Assembly (NCBI GenBank): GCA_035695715.1
Contig: DASRRM010000200.1
Span: 1 to 25,139 of the forward strand
Length of the DNA: 25,139 bases
Reading direction: 5' to 3'
Origin: RYN-428 sp035695715
GTDB taxonomy: Bacteria > Planctomycetota > Phycisphaerae > Tepidisphaerales > Tepidisphaeraceae
Part shown: piece after piece, positions 9,344 through 16,329 of the stretch
Layout: every line of letters begins with the position of its first letter
Position numbering within the stretch: the stretch's first letter is position 1
The notes under the pieces: model-generated
Told to the model about the DNA's origin: nothing
The model's database searches: none
The model's input: only the letters and a program-made list of their open reading frames with translations
Made by a program: the position numbers and the translations under genes

Positions 9344-11256
9344 CCGGTCAACAAGCGCTTCGGCTGGCGATTCAGCACCATCAAAACGGCGATCTGCCGC
9401 GCGCAGAAAACCTCTATCGCCAGATCCTTTTGAAGGAGCCAAAAAACGCCGACGCATTGCACCTGCTGGGGCTTGTTGCCCATCAGATGGGCCGCAATGA
9501 TCAGGCGGTGGAGCTGATTCGGCGGGCCATTGCAATTCAACCCGACTTTACCGACGCATATTACAACCTGGGCGTCTCACTGCAGGCTGGCGGCCATTAT
9601 GCCGAGGCGATCGAGGCAAATCGCCGTGCCATCTCATTGAGGCCCGATTACGCCGATGCATACCGAAATCTGGGCGTGGCGCTTGACGGCAATGGGCAAT
9701 TGGACGAGGCGATTGCCGCGGCGCGCAAAGCGATCGGGCTGAACGCGCGCGACTACGAGGCTTATGGGAATCTCGGGACGTTTTTGGCAAAAAAGGGACA
9801 GCTTGGCGAGGCGGCAGCGGGCTTGCGGCGCGCGTTGGAACTGGGAGGGGGAGCGGTTGCCGGGCTGTGGCTGGCGCTGGCGAGTGTTCACGTCGAGCGT
9901 CGCGATGATATGGCGGCAATCCCCTGCTACGCGCGCGCGCTTTCACTGCAACCCAATTCGGCGGCGGTATACAACGACCTGGGGCGGGCGCAAATTAGAG
10001 TGCATGGTTTTGCCCGGGCGGCGGCGTGCTTCAATAAGGCGCTGGCGCTTCAGCCCGGACAGGCCGATGCGCTCGTGAACCTGGGCCTTTTGCACCGGGA
10101 GCTCGGAAACCTGCCGCAGGCTGAAACCGCGTGGCGCGCCGCCCACAAGGCCGACCCGGATTTGGCGGGGCCTCTGGCACAACTGGCGAGCTTATTGAAA
10201 GGTCGATTGCCCGAGGCAGATCGAATGGCAGTCGCGGCGCGATCTGACGATGCGCGACTGTCTGTTGCGGACCGGGCGTCGCTTCTGTTCGGATTGGGGC
10301 AGGTGCTTGACGGTCGCGGCGAATATGCCAGTGCAGCGCAATCCGCGGCAAAGGCCAACGCCCTTGTAATGGAACAGTCTCGCCAGCGCGGAACGACCTG
10401 GAACTCCGCGGAACATCGCCTGCACGTGAGCCGGCTTATCGAAGGTTTCACGCCGGAGTTATTTGCGCGCCTGGCCGATGAAGCGGGCCTGAGGCGCGCT
10501 GCTGACGAAGGGCGGTGGCGGCTGCCAGTGTTCGTATTTGGGCTGCCGCGCTCGGGCACGACGCTTATCGAGCAGGTGCTTGCCAGCCATTCGCGGGTGC
10601 ATGGCGCCGGCGAACTGCGATTGAGCCGGGAGCTGTTCGAATCGCTTCCGTTTTTCTCCAATGATACGCAGGATCTTAAAGATTCGCTGGCGGCGCTGGA
10701 TGGGGAGATGCTGGAGAAGTGGCGTCGGCATCATCTTTCGAAACTGACGGCAATCGTTGAGCGCGACCGCCCTGGATTCGTCGCCGATCGCGTGGTTGAC
10801 AAGATGCCGGACAGCTACCTGTATCTGGGGCTTGTGGCGTTGACATTTCCCGGGGCGACGTTGATCCAGGTAAGGCGCGAGCCGCGCGATGTTGCCGTTT
10901 CCTGCTGGATGATGGATTTTGCCGACATTGGCTGGGCCAATGACTTCGAACATATCGGCGAACGTTTCACCCAATACCGCCGGTTGATGGATCACTGGCA
11001 CGCGGTGTTGCCGGTGAGAATCCATGAGGTCAGCTACGAACGGCTGGTGGAGGATTTCGAGAACGAATCGCGCCGGCTGGTGAATTTGTGCGGGCTAGAC
11101 TGGGAGCCGGCGTGCATGGACTTTCATCGAACGGTTCGCGCGGTATCGACGTCGACGGAAATCCGCCAGCCATTATATCGCACGTCCGCGGGCCGTTGGA
11201 AGAACTACGAAGGCATTCTCGATGAGCTCTTCCAAAGGCTGCCACGGGAGATTTAA
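9331..11256 (+). CDS. TPR protein with C-terminal sulfotransferase domain
   Basis: A protein of 641 residues. Around nine TPR repeats cover residues 1-300 (for example AYRNLGVALDGNGQLDEAI). The C-terminal domain carries the 5'-phosphosulfate loop FVFGLPRSGTT at 401-411, followed by HSRVHGAGEL, and the 3'-phosphate motif VRREPRDVAVS at 514-524, with Arg516 and Ser524 as expected ligands. This is the PAPS-dependent sulfotransferase architecture related to tyrosylprotein sulfotransferases. It should transfer sulfate from PAPS to a protein or glycan; the acceptor is not visible. The start overlaps the preceding TPR/glycosyltransferase gene by 13 nt, so the two are probably translationally coupled in one operon. 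It converges on the OmpH-like gene with a 29-nt gap. Family assignment is secure; substrate is unknown. Confidence 0.9.
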   Translation: MAQLTGQQALRLAIQHHQNGDLPRAENLYRQILLKEPKNADALHLLGLVAHQMGRNDQAVELIRRAIAIQPDFTDAYYNLGVSLQAGGHYAEAIEANRRAISLRPDYADAYRNLGVALDGNGQLDEAIAAARKAIGLNARDYEAYGNLGTFLAKKGQLGEAAAGLRRALELGGGAVAGLWLALASVHVERRDDMAAIPCYARALSLQPNSAAVYNDLGRAQIRVHGFARAAACFNKALALQPGQADALVNLGLLHRELGNLPQAETAWRAAHKADPDLAGPLAQLASLLKGRLPEADRMAVAARSDDARLSVADRASLLFGLGQVLDGRGEYASAAQSAAKANALVMEQSRQRGTTWNSAEHRLHVSRLIEGFTPELFARLADEAGLRRAADEGRWRLPVFVFGLPRSGTTLIEQVLASHSRVHGAGELRLSRELFESLPFFSNDTQDLKDSLAALDGEMLEKWRRHHLSKLTAIVERDRPGFVADRVVDKMPDSYLYLGLVALTFPGATLIQVRREPRDVAVSCWMMDFADIGWANDFEHIGERFTQYRRLMDHWHAVLPVRIHEVSYERLVEDFENESRRLVNLCGLDWEPACMDFHRTVRAVSTSTEIRQPLYRTSAGRWKNYEGILDELFQRLPREI

Positions 11257-11285
11257 ATGCGCGGGAAAATCTGAATGAGAGCAGA

Positions 11286-12008
11286 TTATTTCGGCCGGGT
11301 TGTCGCGGCAACTACCGGGGGTGCCTGGATTTTCAGGACGGGGATCGGAGGCAGCTCAACCTTGCCAGCGTTGCTGTGCTGAAGATCGTCGATGATCTTG
11401 TCGCTGAGGTCGGCGCCGGCTTCGTAATACATCACGTTGGCGTCAGGAATGATCACCACGGACTTGTGCTCGGCGATGGCAACCCGCCGAACCGCCGGCG
11501 CAATTGTTTCGCGATACTTCTTGATGATCAATGCTTTCTGGCGGTCCAAATTCTGCTGAAGCGCGCCCTGGGCCTGCGAGGCGACCTGATACGCATTGGC
11601 AAATGCCTGCATCAGCTCATCGACCTGCTTGGCCGAGAGCGGAAGTTGCTCGAGTTCCTGCTTGTTTTTCGCCGCTTTAAGTTGCGTGATCTGGGCGGCG
11701 CTAAGATTCGCGGCCTTGGCGATTTCGGTGCGCCTGTCGTCGACTGCCGACAATGTCGGCTTGATCGCCGCATTTAATTGTCCGCTGATCGCGGTATCGG
11801 TATCCTTCAGGTTCGCGGTCATGTCATCGGTCCAGCCCATCGCCTTGGCGACTTTGTCCAGGTCGACGATGGCGATGCTGCCATTTCCCGATTCGGCTGT
11901 CTTGGCGGTGCCGTCGGTTTTGTTGCAACTGAGGGAAAAGAGGGCCATGGGGATGGCAAGAAGGGTGATTGCAATCGTTTTCAAGGGAATTCCATTGCTA
12001 AGGGTCAA
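11286..12008 (-). CDS. OmpH/Skp-like envelope protein, exported
   Basis: A protein of up to 240 residues. The N-terminus has a Lys followed by a hydrophobic stretch (TIAITLLAIPMALFSLS) and then CNKTDG, which suggests a lipoprotein, although residues before Cys28 do not fit the standard lipobox well. The mature part begins IAIVDLDKVAKAMGW, is rich in Ala, Gln and Lys (probable coiled coil, about 60-170), and ends with RRVAIAEHKSVVIIPDANVMYYEAG and DLSDKIIDDL, the pattern of OmpH/Skp family periplasmic chaperones. The usual bamA or lpx neighbours are absent, so the role here is uncertain. The start is not settled: TTG 12008 has no ribosome site, and TTG 11984 would give a compact signal peptide beginning MKTIAIT. 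The C-terminal PPVVAATTRPK tail is low complexity. Confidence 0.75.
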   Translation of the reverse strand: MTLSNGIPLKTIAITLLAIPMALFSLSCNKTDGTAKTAESGNGSIAIVDLDKVAKAMGWTDDMTANLKDTDTAISGQLNAAIKPTLSAVDDRRTEIAKAANLSAAQITQLKAAKNKQELEQLPLSAKQVDELMQAFANAYQVASQAQGALQQNLDRQKALIIKKYRETIAPAVRRVAIAEHKSVVIIPDANVMYYEAGADLSDKIIDDLQHSNAGKVELPPIPVLKIQAPPVVAATTRPK

Positions 12009-12258
12009 CGGGAACGGAACATTCTGATGCGCGGACGACGAATTTCTCTCGCGCGTTTAACACCTTGTCAAACCGAACATTCCGTGGGACTTGAAACCCG
12101 TCATGTCGAACTCCGCCGAGTTGTTCTCTTATCGACATGACCGCCGGGGCCATATTAGCCAGTTTCACATAAGAATTAAAGGGCGCGCAGCCTCCATTAA
12201 CAGCGAAAAGGCCGGCGTGGCATGTTGAGCCAATCACTTCTGCCGAGGCGCTGGCGAT
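12009..12258. other. Intergenic spacer between OmpH-like and propeller genes
   Basis: This 250-nt stretch lies between two minus-strand genes. It contains the imperfect hairpin listed at 12101-12140. No convincing promoter or coding sequence was seen. A 79-codon minus-strand frame at 11998-12237 has no recognisable domain and overlaps the OmpH-like start. Confidence 0.4.
12101..12140. repeat. Short inverted repeat with nested hairpin
   Basis: TCATGTCGA (12101-12109) is perfectly complementary to TCGACATGA (12132-12140). Within it AACTC (12109-12113) pairs with GAGTT (12118-12122). It lies downstream of the propeller gene (stop at 12259) and upstream of the OmpH-like start, so it could be a transcription stop or an operator. 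It has no T-tract, so the function is open. Confidence 0.4.
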
Positions 12259-13476
12259 TCACTTTTCAGCCTTTCCGGCAATGCAATAGAGGAACCGCGT
12301 TCCCCGCAGATAAATCCGCCCGTTGGCGATTGCCGCCGACGCGCCGGGATTGGGATCGTTCAAATCATTGCTCGCCACGACATCGAGCTTCGGCCCGGGC
12401 TTGATAATGAAGCTTTTACCGGCACATGCAAAATAGAGCAGGCCGTCAGCGGTTAAAATCGGCGTGATGGCGGTGCTCAGCCCTTTGAGATGCTCGCTGA
12501 ACACAATCTCCCCGGTGTCGGCCTTTCGGCAGACCATAATATCGCCGTGGTGGGTCTTATAAACCATCCCCTGCGCGAAGATCGGGGAGCTGAATCCTTC
12601 GGACATTTCTGACTTGGACAGCTTCCATTTCAAGACCGGCTTGTCGCCGGTGATGTCGGCGCACACGCCTCCGCCTCCCCGGCCGCTGTCGACGTAAACG
12701 AGCCCATTGCCGAACGCCGGGGACGGGGTTTCGCCGTCACTTTCGATTTCCCAGAGTTTTGTTCCAGTGGCGGGATCAAATCCCTGAAGCCATTTGGATG
12801 CGCTGAGAATCAGCTGCGGCTTGCCGTTGACCATCGGAATGATGGGCGTGGAATGAGCGAAAATGCATTGCGGCCTGGGGTTTTGCCATTTCGTTTCGCC
12901 GGTTTTTTTGTCCAGTGCGACGAGGACGGACTTCTTACCATTTTGGTCGAGCTGCAGGATGATCGTATCGCCGAAGAGAATCGGGCTGGTTCCTATGCCG
13001 ACGTCGAATGCCGTGTTTTTCAGTTCCTTGCGCCAGATAATTTTCCCGTCATAATCGAGCGACGCCAGTACCGCCGATCCGAAGAAGACAAAGACCTGAT
13101 TCTTGTCTGCCGCCGGCGACGGCGCACCATACCCGGCGCGAAGATCTCCCAGCTTCCACGGTCCCGGCGGCACATCCGTCTGCCAAAGTAGTTTTCCGTC
13201 AGCCGCATCGAAGCAGAGAACCGTGTGTTGCGGCTTGTTGGTCACGGTGGTCAGAAAAATGCGCCCGTTGCAGACGATGGGGGATGAGAAAGGATTGTCC
13301 GCCTTGGGCAGCGCCACTTTCCAGGCGATGTTTTTTCCATCCGGCCCGCCCCAGGTTGTCGGCAGCCCTTTTTCGTCGCTGTAGCTCATCGAGTTGGGAC
13401 CGCGAAACTGTGGCCATTCGCCGGCACGCAAGGTCGCGCCGAAAGACAGAATGAAAATCGAGATGAATATACGCAT
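12259..13476 (-). CDS. PQQ-type beta-propeller repeat protein, exported
   Basis: A protein of 405 residues. Residues 1-18 (MRIFISIFILSFGATLRA) are a signal peptide. Mature sequence opens with GEWPQFRGPN, a motif commonly found at the start of planctomycete PQQ-like propeller proteins. Blade motifs of the G(K/E)xxW type recur: GKLLWQTDV, GKIIWRKEL, GETKWQNP, GTKLWEIES and GEIVFSEHL. This is the BamB/quinoprotein dehydrogenase-like fold. No dehydrogenase catalytic domain or cytochrome motif is present, so it is probably a binding or scaffold protein rather than an enzyme. It acts outside the cytoplasm. No Shine-Dalgarno precedes the ATG at 13476. It is divergent from the esterase-propeller gene across 211 nt in which I found no clear promoter. 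Fold call is firm; function is unknown. Confidence 0.85.
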   Translation of the reverse strand: MRIFISIFILSFGATLRAGEWPQFRGPNSMSYSDEKGLPTTWGGPDGKNIAWKVALPKADNPFSSPIVCNGRIFLTTVTNKPQHTVLCFDAADGKLLWQTDVPPGPWKLGDLRAGYGAPSPAADKNQVFVFFGSAVLASLDYDGKIIWRKELKNTAFDVGIGTSPILFGDTIILQLDQNGKKSVLVALDKKTGETKWQNPRPQCIFAHSTPIIPMVNGKPQLILSASKWLQGFDPATGTKLWEIESDGETPSPAFGNGLVYVDSGRGGGGVCADITGDKPVLKWKLSKSEMSEGFSSPIFAQGMVYKTHHGDIMVCRKADTGEIVFSEHLKGLSTAITPILTADGLLYFACAGKSFIIKPGPKLDVVASNDLNDPNPGASAAIANGRIYLRGTRFLYCIAGKAEK

Positions 13477-13687
13477 GGGTGAATAGGTGAGCCGTTTTCC
13501 AGTTGGGAGTCACAATAGCCGCCAGTGTGAACTACTTCGCCTATCCAGTTGCGTTTTGTATTTGCAATGCACATTCCAACAGCCGCTCTGTCGATCGCGA
13601 ACCGGCCTGGCAAACGCCGGGCATAAACGACATAGTCGGCCGGCTTGTAGAACTGGGTAGCGACATGCGTTACCCTCAGAATCCTTC

Positions 13688-15418
13688 ATGAATCAACGAT
13701 CGAAATTATTTCCCGGCTGTCTGCTGATCAGCGTCCTTCTGTTTATCGCCGCAAACGTTTTGGCCGAGTCTCCCACCCCGCCGCCCGGCGGAAATGACAA
13801 CTACGTCCCGGGCCCTGATTCCCTGTCGCAGCCAGGCATTCCGCGCGGGAAGATGTTCAGCTTTAAGCTGGAAAACTCCAAAATCTTTCCCGGCACCACA
13901 CGCCTCATCACCGTTTACGTTCCGGCCCAATACCGGCCGGAAAAGCCGGCCTGCGTCTTTGTGGAACTCGATGGGCTGGGGTTCGACGCTCCGGTGGTGT
14001 TCGATAATCTCATCAACAAGGGCGATATGCCGGTGACGATCGCGATCGGCATTGCGCCCGGCGACGTCCCGCCGGCAACGGGGAAGGATGATGCCCGGCA
14101 TAATCGCAGCTTCGAGTTTGATGGCCTGAACGATTCACTGGCGCGCTTTGTCGTGGACGAAGTTTATCCAGAAGTGGAAAAACACCAGACGCCCGACGGG
14201 CTGGCGATCAAGCTCTCGCGCGATCCCAACGACGCCTGCACCGGCGGCGGAAGCACCGGCGGAATTGCCGCGTTCACGCTTGCGTGGGAACGGCCCGACC
14301 TGTTCCGGCGAGTATTCTCGGCCATTGGCACATTCGTCGGCATGCGCGGGGGCGATCGATATCCCGTTCTCGTCCGCAAGACCGAGCCGAAACCCATCCG
14401 CGTCTTTCAGCAGGACGGCGAAAACGACGAATGGATGGGCGGCCCTGAGGTCGGCGACTGGTGGATGAGCAACCAGACACTCAACCGCGCGTTGGAATTC
14501 TCCGGCTACGAACACCAGCACATCTGGGGCACCGGCCCGCACAGCGGCAAACACGCCACCGCCATCTTCCCCGACGCCATGCGATATCTCTGGAAGGATT
14601 GGCCCAAGCCGATCACGGCCCAGACCGCCAAGTCGCAGAATGTCATCCTCAAGGAAACGCTCGATCCCAATTCTCCCTGGCATGCGATTGACGATGCCGG
14701 CAGCGCCTGCGATCACCTGGCGGTGAATCCGGCCGGCGAGGTTTACTTCCACGATGCCGCAGGCAAGAAGTTTCGCAAGGTTCGGCTGGATGGCCGGCTG
14801 GAAGATCAGGCCCCAGCGCCGGTGTATCACGCTTTTACCTTTGGCGCAGATGGGAAGGCGCTGGCGGTGGACGGCTTTGCCGCCACGGCATTTGTCGCGA
14901 CCAGCACCGGGAATCTTTATGCAACCGATGCCGACGCCGGCAAGGTCTGGCTCTTTAAAACCGGGGCAAAGGTGCTGCTTGACGAAGGGCTCAAGGGTCC
15001 GACGGGGATCGCGCTTTCGCCGGACGGGTTGTGGCTGGTGGTATTCGAAAGCCGAACGCACTTTGGTTACAGCTATCGCGTGAAACCCGATGGCACGGTG
15101 GACACGAAGCAGAAGTATTATTGGGTGCACGTGCCGGATGATGCCGACGACAGCGGCGCAGGGACGATGTGCATGGACCGCGATGGGCATGCTTATCTGG
15201 CGACGCGGATGGGGGTGCAGATTTTCGACCGCAATGGGCGCAGCCGGGGAATTTTGCCCATGCCGACCGGCGAGGCAACCAGCGTCTGCTTTGGCGGTGC
15301 GAAGTTCGACACGCTGTATGTGACCAGCGGCGGGAAGCTGTATCAACGGCACATGAAGGCGATCGGCGCGCCCGGGTTTCTTGCGCCAATCAAGCTACCG
15401 CCGTGGGGCGCAGGGTGA
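13688..15418 (+). CDS. Secreted esterase (enterochelin-esterase-like) fused to SMP-30/gluconolactonase-like propeller
   Basis: A protein of 576 residues. A signal peptide spans about 1-26 (ends NVLAES). Residues about 50-305 form an alpha/beta-hydrolase of the esterase-D/enterochelin-esterase type: VYVPAQYRPEKPA entry strand, nucleophile elbow GGSTG at 187-191 (Ser189), acidic residue in QDGENDEW (Asp243 or Asp247), and histidine in GPHSGKH (His285 or His289). From about 315 the chain becomes a beta-propeller like gluconolactonase/SMP-30 (DHLAVNPAGEVYFHD, GPTGIALSPDGLWLVV, YLATRMGVQIFDRNG). It should hydrolyse an ester outside the cytoplasm, perhaps on plant or algal sugars; this substrate guess is inference. 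The upstream region lacks a Shine-Dalgarno. It ends 30 nt from the convergent pseudopilin gene. Confidence 0.86.
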   Translation: MNQRSKLFPGCLLISVLLFIAANVLAESPTPPPGGNDNYVPGPDSLSQPGIPRGKMFSFKLENSKIFPGTTRLITVYVPAQYRPEKPACVFVELDGLGFDAPVVFDNLINKGDMPVTIAIGIAPGDVPPATGKDDARHNRSFEFDGLNDSLARFVVDEVYPEVEKHQTPDGLAIKLSRDPNDACTGGGSTGGIAAFTLAWERPDLFRRVFSAIGTFVGMRGGDRYPVLVRKTEPKPIRVFQQDGENDEWMGGPEVGDWWMSNQTLNRALEFSGYEHQHIWGTGPHSGKHATAIFPDAMRYLWKDWPKPITAQTAKSQNVILKETLDPNSPWHAIDDAGSACDHLAVNPAGEVYFHDAAGKKFRKVRLDGRLEDQAPAPVYHAFTFGADGKALAVDGFAATAFVATSTGNLYATDADAGKVWLFKTGAKVLLDEGLKGPTGIALSPDGLWLVVFESRTHFGYSYRVKPDGTVDTKQKYYWVHVPDDADDSGAGTMCMDRDGHAYLATRMGVQIFDRNGRSRGILPMPTGEATSVCFGGAKFDTLYVTSGGKLYQRHMKAIGAPGFLAPIKLPPWGAG

Positions 15419-15448
15419 AAGTGAGCGGTAATCCTACTGAGACTATCC

Positions 15449-16174
15449 CTACTTCATTACCACGGCGGTGGAGTAGAGATTGTCGTCACCGTTGCTGAAA
15501 TTGCCGTCCTGGCCAGCCGATGCCCAGAACGGGCGGCCGTCAACCGCAGTGACCGTAACGGTGGCCGTGCTCGTTCCGCGGGTGACGATGACGTTTGGCA
15601 AACCCGTCGCCGGAACGTAGATAATCGGATTCTTCCACGGATCAAGAATGACCGGCAGGTGCGCCGGCCACATGACCGTGTTGTCGTTGTCCAGCCACGG
15701 GCCCGGAGCGCCATTGACGAGGTTGTCGGGAGGAAGCAGGGCGCTGGCAGGTAGTTGCGTAATCAGGGTCTTCACGCTTGGAACATGCGACATGGTGGAT
15801 AGAATTTTTCCGGTATTGATAACCGTAAGTATGCTTCCACCCCCCTTTTGCGAGTAACGGTTATATGATCCGACGTTGACGTCGCCCGGATTGGTCAGTT
15901 GGCCGACCGCGCCGCCGTTGGCGATGCTCTTGTAGATCGAGGGCTGCGAGCCTGAGGGTCCAAGGCCTTCGATGGCATTCAACGTCCCCACGCTGGCCTC
16001 GTAGTCATTCAGGATGGAATTGCAGACCTGAAATCGCGTTTGAATCGCCTTCTCGGATGTCGCTTTATCGAGGTGCTGGAACCCGATCACGCCGATCGCG
16101 ATCAGCAGCAGGATGATGCCAATCACCACGAGTATCTCAATCAGCGTGAATGCGTGTCGGCCACGACGGACCAT
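15449..16174 (-). CDS. Type II secretion/type IV pilus-like pseudopilin (prepilin-type N-terminal methylation)
   Basis: A protein of 241 residues. The N-terminus MVRRGRHA|FTLIEILVVIG is a class III prepilin signal: short basic leader, cleavage before Phe9, Glu at +5 (Glu13) and a hydrophobic helix to about residue 28. The -1 residue is Ala instead of the usual Gly. The C-terminus has PFWASAGQDGNFSNGDDNLYS, similar to the calcium-binding tail of GspG-type major pseudopilins. The start at 16174 is well supported by GGAGG (16181-16185) 6 nt upstream. No other secretion or pilus gene is nearby, so it is an orphan pseudopilin as often seen in planctomycetes. It is divergent from the DUF1549 gene with a 155-nt gap. 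Confidence 0.87.
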   Translation of the reverse strand: MVRRGRHAFTLIEILVVIGIILLLIAIGVIGFQHLDKATSEKAIQTRFQVCNSILNDYEASVGTLNAIEGLGPSGSQPSIYKSIANGGAVGQLTNPGDVNVGSYNRYSQKGGGSILTVINTGKILSTMSHVPSVKTLITQLPASALLPPDNLVNGAPGPWLDNDNTVMWPAHLPVILDPWKNPIIYVPATGLPNVIVTRGTSTATVTVTAVDGRPFWASAGQDGNFSNGDDNLYSTAVVMK

Positions 16175-16180
16175 TGGAAA

Positions 16181-16185
16181 CCTCC
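16181..16185 (-). promoter_or_regulatory. Ribosome binding site of the pseudopilin gene
   Basis: GGAGG on the minus strand ends 6 nt before ATG 16174 and fixes that start. It stands out because most neighbouring genes lack a clear site. Confidence 0.65.
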
Positions 16186-16329
16186 GGATATGGGCGGGGT
16201 TGTTAATCGTTCAGCAACGCCGGTAAAAATGACGCCGGCAGCGCAACTGGCGCGCTCCTTCATGATACGATACGCGGTGTCCTGTGCGTCAGGTCGGACA
16301 GTGCTTGTTAAAATATAGCGGAACGCCCG

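Noticed and set aside
11998..12237. Minus-strand frame of 79 codons upstream of the OmpH-like gene
   Set aside because: No recognisable motif, no ribosome site, and it overlaps the OmpH-like start region.
13503..13691. Plus-strand frame of 62 codons before the esterase gene
   Set aside because: No domain or ribosome site; it ends inside the esterase start and is more likely spacer.
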